DNA from: Pyrinomonadaceae bacterium
GTDB lineage: Bacteria > Acidobacteriota > Blastocatellia > Pyrinomonadales > Pyrinomonadaceae
NCBI GenBank assembly: GCA_014379795.1
Contig: JACMLC010000768.1
Coordinates: 1 to 6,474, forward strand
Reading direction: 5' to 3'
Length of the DNA stretch: 6,474 nt
Shown: positions 1 to 5,563 of the stretch, one piece after another
Layout: each line of letters begins with the position of its first letter
Numbering within the stretch: position 1 is the first letter of the stretch
Notes under the pieces: model-generated
The model's database searches: none
What the model was told of the DNA's origin: nothing
Seen by the model: the letters and a program-made list of their open reading frames with translations, nothing else
Position numbers and translations under genes: made by a program

Positions 1-505
1 AGTGCTGGAAGCGGCGGACGCGCCCGTTGACGTGCGCGCCTTGCGCAGCCTCGTCATGTCGCGCCTGCCAGTGATGGACATCTATCTAGTCCCCTTGAGC
101 GGAGGCGACGACGCAGGCGAGAACGGTTTCAACTACGAGCCGGTTGACGAATGCGATACTCCCGAAGAGGGCTTGCTGAGGCGCGAGTCTGAGCAGGAAG
201 CCGCAGGATTCGTAGACCAGTTTCTCAAAGGCTTGCAGGGCGCTGTGCGCGGCAAGGTCAAACAGTATAATCGGATGCTCGGCGTCCTGTGGCATTGTTA
301 TCTGAGTCAGGATCACGGCACGCAGCTCGAAGTCGCGGCCACGCTCGGCGTCTCGGATTCTCTGGTCTCGGACTATCGCCGCCGGATCGAACAGGAATTG
401 CGCGCGCTCTCGTTTTCCGAGATTGAAGAAGCGCGCCGCTTTGAGATGGCGTTGCGCGAGCGCGTCCGCACGCTGGTCGGCAATACGGAGAGCGTCGCGG
501 TGTAA
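1..505 (+). CDS. Sigma-70-like / HTH regulator, C-terminal part (5' truncated)
   Basis: The reading frame is open to the left edge, so this is probably the C-terminal part of a longer protein. The GTG at position 2 is formally a start codon, but nothing lies upstream to support it. Of 167 visible residues, about 1-30 are hydrophobic/basic, about 36-68 form an acidic linker (EPVDECDTPEEGLLRRE), and about 70-136 look like sigma region 4. Within that, VAATLGVSDSLVSDYRRRIE (about 111-130) reads as a helix-turn-helix, with VAATLGVS as first helix and turn and SLVSDYRRRIEQEL as recognition helix. The 'D-TPEE-LLR-E' linker before the HTH is typical of sigma-70 family proteins. The role is presumably transcription initiation or regulation. 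It is separated from the polysaccharide genes by 299 nt that contain a large inverted repeat, so it is probably a separate transcription unit; whether it controls the operon is unknown. It ends in TAA at 503-505. A non-sigma HTH protein with the same fold is the main alternative. Confidence 0.6.
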   Translation, partial: VLEAADAPVDVRALRSLVMSRLPVMDIYLVPLSGGDDAGENGFNYEPVDECDTPEEGLLRRESEQEAAGFVDQFLKGLQGAVRGKVKQYNRMLGVLWHCYLSQDHGTQLEVAATLGVSDSLVSDYRRRIEQELRALSFSEIEEARRFEMALRERVRTLVGNTESVAV

Positions 506-509
506 AAGG

Positions 510-581
510 AGTTTTCAGTTTTCGGTTTTCAGTTTTCAGTTAAGTCAATCTCTTAAAACTGAAAACCGAAAACTGAAAACT
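510..581. repeat. Perfect 27-bp inverted repeat built of heptamers
   Basis: The left arm, 510-536, is the exact reverse complement of the right arm, 555-581, with an 18-nt spacer (537-554). The left side is tandem heptamers: TTTTCAG (512-518), TTTTCGG (519-525), TTTTCAG (526-532) and TTTTCAG (533-539), then TTAAG. The right side is the mirrored CTGAAAA/CCGAAAA series (559-582). The variant G/C heptamer is in the matching position in both arms, so the symmetry is not just low complexity. The element starts 4 nt after the stop codon of the upstream gene and is much more AT-rich than its surroundings. It could fold as a long hairpin in RNA and act as a 3'-end barrier for the upstream gene. No U-tract follows on the + strand, so a classical intrinsic terminator is not supported. 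It may instead be a dispersed genomic repeat. Confidence 0.93.
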
Positions 582-591
582 GTTCATTCGC

Positions 592-621
592 TTGACGGTC
601 ATCGTTCTAGTTGCCTACAGT
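592..621 (+). promoter_or_regulatory. Candidate sigma-70 promoter for the polysaccharide operon
   Basis: A -35-like TTGACG (592-597, five of six to consensus) is followed after 18 nt by a -10-like TACAGT (616-621, four of six to TATAAT). It lies just downstream of the inverted repeat and upstream of the first operon gene, on the same strand. Transcription would start near 628 and leave a leader of about 175 nt before the ATG at 805. This rests on consensus matching only; promoter sequences in the host lineage may differ. Confidence 0.4.
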
Positions 622-642
622 GGCCTTTGGCTGCAACGTGGA

Positions 643-673
643 TTTTGCCGCTCGTTTTGGCGAGCGGGCAAAA
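643..673. other. Strong imperfect hairpin in the operon leader
   Basis: TTTTGCCGCTCG (643-654) pairs with CGAGCGGGCAAAA (661-673) around a 6-nt loop (655-660), giving 12 base pairs with a single bulged G among 666-668. It lies just downstream of the candidate start of transcription, so it could be a 5'-UTR structure. There is no T-run after the stem on either strand, so a Rho-independent terminator is not supported, and I could not match it to a known riboswitch class. Confidence 0.6.
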
Positions 674-714
674 ACGAATCGCTTCCCGGTTCGGATTGCC
701 CCGGACAGTGGGAG

Positions 715-767
715 AGCATTTCGCGTTGACGGCAGACGCGCGCGTCCCAGTGTAGACATGAAATGCT
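715..767. other. Nested dyads in the leader upstream of the ligase-family gene
   Basis: AGCATTTC (715-722) is the exact reverse complement of GAAATGCT (760-767), enclosing 37 nt. Inside it is a 12-bp perfect palindrome, GACGCGCGCGTC (735-746). Together they can form a cruciform-like or stem-loop structure ending about 37 nt before the ATG at 805. It could be an operator, an RNA leader element, or a dispersed intergenic repeat. The function is not established by sequence alone. Confidence 0.45.
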
Positions 768-804
768 GGCAGCGGCGTGAGCGACCCTGTGAGAGTGCCG
801 CAAG

Positions 805-2373
805 ATGTCATACCGGAATCAACAGGCTTTAGACTATGAACCTGTGACCAGAGGCGGGGGCGGCCCTTCGCGCTCTGCCGAAGAGTTTCCCGCGCCGCCG
901 CCGCTCGAATTTCCCGCTCCGCGCTTTGAGGTCGAGGAAGGAGCGGAGCCGAAATCTCATAAAAATTCCGCTCAAGAGAGTCCAAAAACTCCCGCGCCAT
1001 CCGTGCGCGCCGCGAGGAGCGCGAAAGACGAGAGCTGGATCGTCAAACGCGGACACTTCATCACCTATCTCGGCATCTTCCTCTTTACCTTTGTCCTGTA
1101 CTTTCGCCCGTACGAATTATTTCCGGCTCTGGCTGGGTTTTCTTCGATGGCGATGGTCTTGGCGCTTCTTACGCTGGCGATTTACGTTCCTTCGCAATTC
1201 TCGCTGGAAGGCAACCTGACTGCGCGCCCGCGCGAAGTCAATCTACTGCTGCTGTTGACCGCCATGGCATTGATCTCGATGCCGTTCGCCACCAGTCTGC
1301 CTGACGCCTGGGCGACATTTAACGACATTTTTCTCAAGGCCGTCCTGATGTTTATCGTGATGGTCAACGTGGTGCGCACGGAATCGCGTTTGAAGGGCTT
1401 AATCTGGCTCTCGATAGGAGTCAGTTGCCTGCTCAGCTTGAACGCGGTGGACAATTATCGAGCCGGTCTTTTTACCGTCGAAGGTTATCGCGTCGAAGGA
1501 AACTTGGGCGGCATGTTCGGAAATCCGAATGATATGGCGCTGCATCTGGTGACGGTCATACCGCTGGTCGTCGCGCTGCTGCTCTCTGCCCGCAGCATTC
1601 CCATCAAGCTGCTCTACGGCGCGGGCGCTGTCCTGATGGTGGCGGGCACGGTCGTCACTTTTTCGCGCGGCGGGTTTATCGGTCTGGCAGGCTCGATGGT
1701 CATTATGGCCTTGAAGATCGGACGCCGTAATCGCCTGCTCGTCATCTTGGTCAGTCTGGTGGTGGTGGCTGCCTTTCTGGCTCTCGCGCCGGGCAATTAT
1801 GGAATTCGCATCCTCTCTCTGTTCGACTCGAATCTGGATGCGGTCGGCTCGTCAACCGCGCGGCAACAGTTGCTTATCAGGTCTCTCATCGTGGCGGCCC
1901 GTAATCCGCTGGTTGGCGTCGGGATGGGCAACTTTCCCATCTACTCGATCCATGACCACGTCAGCCATAACGCCTACACGCAGGTGGCTGCGGAATTGGG
2001 ACTGGCGGCAGCGGCGTTTTACACTCTGTTCATTGTCACGCCGCTCAAGCGTTTGTGGCAGATTGAGAAAGAAACATTCGAGGTGCGGTATAGCTCGCGC
2101 TATTATTATCTCGCGGTCGGAATGCAGGCGAGCCTGATCGCGTACATGCTCAGCAGCTTCTTCTCTTCGGTCGCTTATCACTGGTACGTTTATTATCTGG
2201 TGGCGTATGCCATCGCTTTGCGCCGCATTTATGATCTGGAACAGGACACGATGAGAGAGCAGGAAGCCGAAGCGGGCGAAGGCAAGCTCACGGGCGCGGC
2301 GAAGAAGGAAGAGGACAGGCGCGCAGCCACCTTGGGCGGACTCGGTGCAAGGCCAGAACAGGCAACGGGATGA
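805..2373 (+). CDS. O-antigen ligase / Wzy_C family membrane protein
   Basis: This 522-residue protein is a polytopic inner-membrane glycan ligase or polymerase. Such enzymes either transfer undecaprenyl-linked glycan to an acceptor (WaaL-like) or polymerise repeat units (Wzy-like). Residues 1-80 are a polar, proline-rich cytoplasmic extension. About eleven hydrophobic segments follow between roughly 84 and 473. Family signatures are GNLGGMFGNPNDMALH (232-247), TFSRGGFIGLA (285-295, with Arg288), NPLVGVGMGNFP (367-378) and SHNAYTQVAAELGL (387-400, with His388). The Arg and His match the residues important in WaaL-type enzymes, with His388 in the large predicted periplasmic loop. The tail after 475 is charged and low complexity. 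The start is well fixed: an in-frame TGA lies at 790-792 and no other start codon intervenes; GAGAG at 791-795 is a modest ribosome site. It overlaps the next gene by 4 nt (ATGA). Ligase and polymerase cannot be told apart by sequence, but the export permease at 4614-5519 favours a ligase. Confidence 0.88.
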   Translation: MSYRNQQALDYEPVTRGGGGPSRSAEEFPAPPPLEFPAPRFEVEEGAEPKSHKNSAQESPKTPAPSVRAARSAKDESWIVKRGHFITYLGIFLFTFVLYFRPYELFPALAGFSSMAMVLALLTLAIYVPSQFSLEGNLTARPREVNLLLLLTAMALISMPFATSLPDAWATFNDIFLKAVLMFIVMVNVVRTESRLKGLIWLSIGVSCLLSLNAVDNYRAGLFTVEGYRVEGNLGGMFGNPNDMALHLVTVIPLVVALLLSARSIPIKLLYGAGAVLMVAGTVVTFSRGGFIGLAGSMVIMALKIGRRNRLLVILVSLVVVAAFLALAPGNYGIRILSLFDSNLDAVGSSTARQQLLIRSLIVAARNPLVGVGMGNFPIYSIHDHVSHNAYTQVAAELGLAAAAFYTLFIVTPLKRLWQIEKETFEVRYSSRYYYLAVGMQASLIAYMLSSFFSSVAYHWYVYYLVAYAIALRRIYDLEQDTMREQEAEAGEGKLTGAAKKEEDRRAATLGGLGARPEQATG

Positions 2374-3593
2374 ACTTCAGACTGGCGGCAGAGATTATCT
2401 TTTGGGCGAGCGTCGCGGCGCTCTGCTACACCTATGCCGGTTACCCGCTGCTGGTTTTTTTGGTCAGCTCTCTGCGCTCAAGAAAAGTCGCGCGTGCGCC
2501 GCAAGAGCCGACGGTCAGCGTCATCATCACGGCCTACAACGAAGAGCGCGACTTGCGCACGAAGCTGGAAAACACGCTCGCGCTCGATTATCCATCGGAG
2601 AAGCTGGAAGTCATCGTCGCTTCGGATTGCTCGACCGACCGGACGGACTTGATCGCGCGTGAGTTCGCCGCGCGCGGCGTGCGCCTGCACCGGCAGGAGG
2701 AACGTCTGGGCAAGACCGCAGCGCAGAACGCAGCCGTCCAACAGGCGCGCGGCGAAGTCATTTTATTTTCCGATGCCACAACCTTGTACGAGCCTGATGT
2801 CTTGCGCTTGATGATGCCGAACTTTGCGGATGCTTCGGTCGGCTGCGTTGCCGGACGGCTCATGTATGTTGACCCGGCGCAGACGAGCGTCGGTCACGGC
2901 GCGCGTTCCTACTGGGGCTACGAGACTTTTTTGAAAAAGCATGAGAGCCGCGCCTGCTCTCTGATTGGCGCGTCTGGTTGTCTGTACGCGGTGCGCCGCG
3001 CGGCTTATGTGCCGATGTACAACGAAGCGTGCAGCGATTTTTTGATTGCGACCAAGATGGTCGAGCAGGGTTTGCGAGCGGTCTATGAGCCGGATGCCGT
3101 GTGCACGGAAGAGACCAACCGGCGCGCGGATAAAGAGATGCGGATGCGCGTGCGCGTCATCACGCAAACCTTTACAGACCTCTGGCGTCACCGCGCGATG
3201 ATGAACCCGCTGCGCAGCGGCTTTTACGCTGTACAGCTTTTCTCGCATAAAGTCTTACGCTATTTCGTGCCCTTCTTTTTACTGGCGATGCTGCTTGCTT
3301 CAGCCGCGCTGGCGCCGCGCTCAGTCTTTTATGCAGCGACGCTGGCCGCACAGCTGCTGTTTTATGCTCTGGCGGCGGTCGGCTGGCTGCTTGAGCGCGC
3401 CGTTGGGAAGCGTGTGCGGCTGCTGGCATTGCCGCAGTATTTCGTGCTCGCCAACGTCGCTTCGATCATCGCCTGTTACAAGTTCCTGCGCGGCGAGCGT
3501 TACGCGCGCTGGGAGCCGATTCGTGAGCCGTCTCCGAATAATTCTCCCTCTTCGGCGGTTGTGACCGCTGGCGCGCCGCACGGGAGAGACTGA
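2370..3593 (+). CDS. Membrane-anchored GT2 glycosyltransferase (cellulose-synthase-like)
   Basis: This 407-residue enzyme would transfer a sugar from a nucleotide-sugar donor to a growing glycan at the cytoplasmic membrane face. One N-terminal transmembrane helix (about 8-33) is followed by a GT-A domain (about 48-260) and three C-terminal helices (about 296-315, 318-341 and 353-371). Catalytic-domain signs are VSVIITAYNEE (49-59), ASDCSTDRT (84-92, nucleotide-binding Asp), FSDATT (133-138, with Asp135 in the DXD-equivalent place) and the acceptor-side SD at 222-223, where a TED/ED motif is usual. The order resembles the COG1215 group, but the QxxRW motif of processive synthases is not obvious, so a non-processive transferase is more likely. 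The ATG overlaps the preceding stop as ATGA, implying translational coupling. Residues after about 385 (rich in Pro, Ser and Asn, ending GAPHGRD) are an atypical tail encoded by a GC-rich hairpin. Donor and acceptor are unknown. Confidence 0.88.
   Translation: MNFRLAAEIIFWASVAALCYTYAGYPLLVFLVSSLRSRKVARAPQEPTVSVIITAYNEERDLRTKLENTLALDYPSEKLEVIVASDCSTDRTDLIAREFAARGVRLHRQEERLGKTAAQNAAVQQARGEVILFSDATTLYEPDVLRLMMPNFADASVGCVAGRLMYVDPAQTSVGHGARSYWGYETFLKKHESRACSLIGASGCLYAVRRAAYVPMYNEACSDFLIATKMVEQGLRAVYEPDAVCTEETNRRADKEMRMRVRVITQTFTDLWRHRAMMNPLRSGFYAVQLFSHKVLRYFVPFFLLAMLLASAALAPRSVFYAATLAAQLLFYALAAVGWLLERAVGKRVRLLALPQYFVLANVASIIACYKFLRGERYARWEPIREPSPNNSPSSAVVTAGAPHGRD
3543..3593 (+). promoter_or_regulatory. 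Nested hairpin covering the ribosome-binding site of the next gene
   Basis: TCTCCC (3543-3548) is complementary to GGGAGA (3582-3587). The second arm is the Shine-Dalgarno sequence of the gene starting at 3593. Between the arms sits another hairpin, CGGCGGT (3553-3559) with ACCGCTG (3564-3570), seven pairs including one G-T around a TGTG loop. Folded mRNA would hide the ribosome site until a ribosome finishing the upstream gene (stop at 3591-3593) opens it. That would be classic translational coupling. The pairing is seen directly; the regulatory role is inferred. Confidence 0.45.
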
Positions 3594-4588
3594 TGAGCCT
3601 GATGATGGAAACAGCAGACAGAACAGAGACGCCCGCGCGCATCGCGCGTCACGCCGCCGTGCCGCCCGCCGTCAGCGTCATCATTCCGGCTTACAACGTC
3701 GCGCCGTATATTTCCGAAGCTCTCGATTCCGTGCTGGCGCAGACCTTCAAGAGCCTTGAGATCATCGTCATCAACGACGGCTCGCCGGACACGCCCGATT
3801 TAGAGCGCGCGCTTGAGCCTTATCGCGAGCATCTGGTTTATCTCAAGCAGGAAAATCGCGGGGCGGCGGCGGCGCGCAACACAGGGCTGTATGTAGCGCG
3901 TGGCGAGTTCGTCGCTTTTCTGGACGCGGATGATTGGTGGCTGCCGGATTTCCTGCGTTCGCAAGTCGAGTTTATCAATCACTCGCAATGCGACTTTGCA
4001 TATGCGGACGCTCTCATCTTCGGCGAGTCGCCGCTGTCCGGCAAAACTTACATGCAGACCGCGCCGTCGAAGGGAGAAGTCACCTTTGAGAGTTTGATCA
4101 CCGCGCGCTGCAACGTCATCACGTCCGGCGTCGTCGCGCGCAGGCAAGTGATTCTCGATGTCGGGTTGTTTGATGAAGAGCTGCTGCGAGCGCATGATTT
4201 CGATCTCTGGCTGCGGATGATCCGGCACGGAGCGCGCGCCGGTTATCAGAAAAAAGTTCTGCTCAATTATCGCGTGCGCCCCGATAGCCTGTCGGGCAAC
4301 GCCATTGAGCAAGTCGAAAGAGAACTGGAAGCCTATGACAAGATCGAGCGTCATCTGGAATTGACGCCTGACGAGCGAGAGATGATGGCCGCAGAGGTCA
4401 AGCGGCTTGAGGCCGATCTGAGGGTTGAGCGCGGCAAGCTGCATTTGACGCGCGAAGAGTTTGACAGCGCGGCGACGGAATTTCGCGCCGCACGGAAATA
4501 CCATCGTCACTGGAAACTGCCAGCAGTGATGCTGATGCTGCGCTTTGCGCCGCGCCTCTTACTGCGAATTTACAGGACGCGCCGCTAG
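3593..4588 (+). CDS. GT2 family glycosyltransferase with helical C-terminal extension
   Basis: This 331-residue predicted cytoplasmic or membrane-associated transferase adds a sugar to the glycan under assembly. The GT-A domain spans about 27-235: VSVIIPAYNVAPYI (27-40), VINDGSPD (59-66), the RGAAAARNTG loop (89-98), the metal-binding DADDWW (111-116) and AHDFDLWLRM (200-209). The last is the acceptor-side motif, where the usual Glu-Asp reads His-Asp; the probable base Asp202 is kept. Residues about 238-305 are highly charged and helical, perhaps TPR-like or coiled, and the end (310-331) is hydrophobic and basic, suggesting peripheral membrane contact. The start at 3593 is chosen because GGGAGAG at 3582-3588 is well spaced and TGATG overlaps the previous stop by one base; ATGs at 3602 and 3605 are also in frame. 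It resembles the GT2 at 5564 closely in motif wording. Sugar specificity cannot be inferred. Confidence 0.88.
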   Translation: MSLMMETADRTETPARIARHAAVPPAVSVIIPAYNVAPYISEALDSVLAQTFKSLEIIVINDGSPDTPDLERALEPYREHLVYLKQENRGAAAARNTGLYVARGEFVAFLDADDWWLPDFLRSQVEFINHSQCDFAYADALIFGESPLSGKTYMQTAPSKGEVTFESLITARCNVITSGVVARRQVILDVGLFDEELLRAHDFDLWLRMIRHGARAGYQKKVLLNYRVRPDSLSGNAIEQVERELEAYDKIERHLELTPDEREMMAAEVKRLEADLRVERGKLHLTREEFDSAATEFRAARKYHRHWKLPAVMLMLRFAPRLLLRIYRTRR

Positions 4589-4613
4589 AAACTATTGTTC
4601 GCCAGAATTGTTT

Positions 4614-5519
4614 ATGGCTGAGATGCCTTCAAATCTTTTGCCCAACGCACGAACGGGCGACCCATTAGCCGCGACGCGGCCTGACGGCTTGCGCCGCGTG
4701 CGTGTCTTGCGCCCGCCCTCGTTCTCTCCGGCGGGTTTGATGTACAGCCTGACAGACCTCTGGCAGTACCGTGACCTGCTCTACACCTTGAGCATTCATC
4801 GCATCAAAGTGAGATACAAACAATCCGTGCTCGGCGTCGCATGGGCTATTGTGCAGCCCTTGATGCTGATGGTGATTTACACACTGATTTTTTCGGTCAT
4901 CGCTAAAGTCCCGACCGGCGGGACGCCTTACGCGGTCTTTGCGTTCGCGGGGCTGCTGCCGTGGCTCTGCTTCTCGACCTCTCTGACCAACGCGACGAAT
5001 TCGCTGGTCAGCAATTCCGAGCTGGTCACGAAAGTCTATTTCCCGCGCGAGATTTTGCCGCTCACTTATGTCCTGTCATCGCTCTTTGACTTGCTCGTCG
5101 CTTCGACGATGCTTGTCGGCTTGATGCTCTACTATCGAATGCCGCTCAGCATCAATCTCATCTACGTCATTCCGATTGTCGGCATTCTGCTGTTGTTCGC
5201 GGCGACCGCTTCACTCATCTTCTCTGCGACACAGGTGCGCTTTCGCGACATCGGCGTCGCGATTCCGCTGCTCGCGCAGGTCTGGATGTTCGCGACGCCG
5301 GTCGTGTACCCGCTCTCTGCCGTGCCCGAACGATTCAGAGGCTTTTATATTCTTAATCCGATGGTCGGAGTGATAGAGAATTTTCGCCGCGTCGTATTGC
5401 AGGGAATGTCGCCGGACTTTCGCCTGCTGGCAATCTCCGCACTGATTTCCCTCGCGCTGTTTCCCGTCGCTTACATCTACTTCAAGCGCGTCGAGGCGAC
5501 GGTGGCCGATGTGATCTGA
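4614..5519 (+). CDS. ABC-2 type polysaccharide export permease (Wzm/TagG-like)
   Basis: This 301-residue membrane subunit belongs to an ABC transporter that moves lipid-linked polysaccharide across the cytoplasmic membrane. The signature at the first membrane segment is clear: YRDLLYTLSIHRIKVRYKQS (52-71), then VLGVAWAIVQPLMLMVIYTL (72-91). About six transmembrane segments follow (roughly 71-98, 105-124, 146-172, 178-205, 215-238 and 270-290), with TKVYFPREILPL (139-150) and ATPVVYPLSAVP (227-238) as typical family stretches. The ATG at 4614 leaves a 25-nt gap after the upstream gene. An in-frame ATG at 4545 would add 23 unconvincing residues and overlap that gene by 44 nt, so it was not chosen. 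No good Shine-Dalgarno precedes 4614, and 4623 or 4740 are alternatives. The required ATPase (Wzt/TagH type, with Walker motifs) is not in the window. Function is confident; substrate is not. Confidence 0.92.
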   Translation: MAEMPSNLLPNARTGDPLAATRPDGLRRVRVLRPPSFSPAGLMYSLTDLWQYRDLLYTLSIHRIKVRYKQSVLGVAWAIVQPLMLMVIYTLIFSVIAKVPTGGTPYAVFAFAGLLPWLCFSTSLTNATNSLVSNSELVTKVYFPREILPLTYVLSSLFDLLVASTMLVGLMLYYRMPLSINLIYVIPIVGILLLFAATASLIFSATQVRFRDIGVAIPLLAQVWMFATPVVYPLSAVPERFRGFYILNPMVGVIENFRRVVLQGMSPDFRLLAISALISLALFPVAYIYFKRVEATVADVI

Positions 5520-5563
5520 AGAGAGGTTTTCGAGAAAGCGAGAATCACAAGGTCTCCAAAATC

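Noticed and set aside
510..581. Intrinsic terminator for the upstream gene
   Set aside because: The stem is long, but no run of T follows the right arm on the + strand; it is recorded as an inverted repeat instead.
643..673. c-di-GMP or other known riboswitch
   Set aside because: I looked for a GEMM-like core and other familiar conserved loops around the hairpin and saw none.
726..756. Second promoter with TTGACG at 726-731
   Set aside because: No good -10 hexamer follows at 16-19 nt; the best match, TGTAGA, has three of six positions, so the 592-621 candidate is preferred.
423..832. Small overlapping open frames across the spacer (including one with a translated heptamer repeat)
   Set aside because: They cross the inverted repeat or a known gene in another frame, lack ribosome sites, and give low-complexity Ser/Phe/Gln/Lys-rich peptides.
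599..1000. Antisense open frame over the leader and the start of the ligase-family gene
   Set aside because: No recognisable domain or start signal; its composition is what a GC-rich coding strand produces on the opposite strand.
3800..4510. Long antisense frame of 236 codons
   Set aside because: It lies wholly within the GT2 gene at 3593-4588, whose catalytic motifs are clear on the + strand; it is a shadow of biased codon use.
5531..5544. Direct repeat CGAGAA spaced by 2 nt in the gap after the permease
   Set aside because: Six-base repeats at this spacing are expected by chance and no further copies follow.
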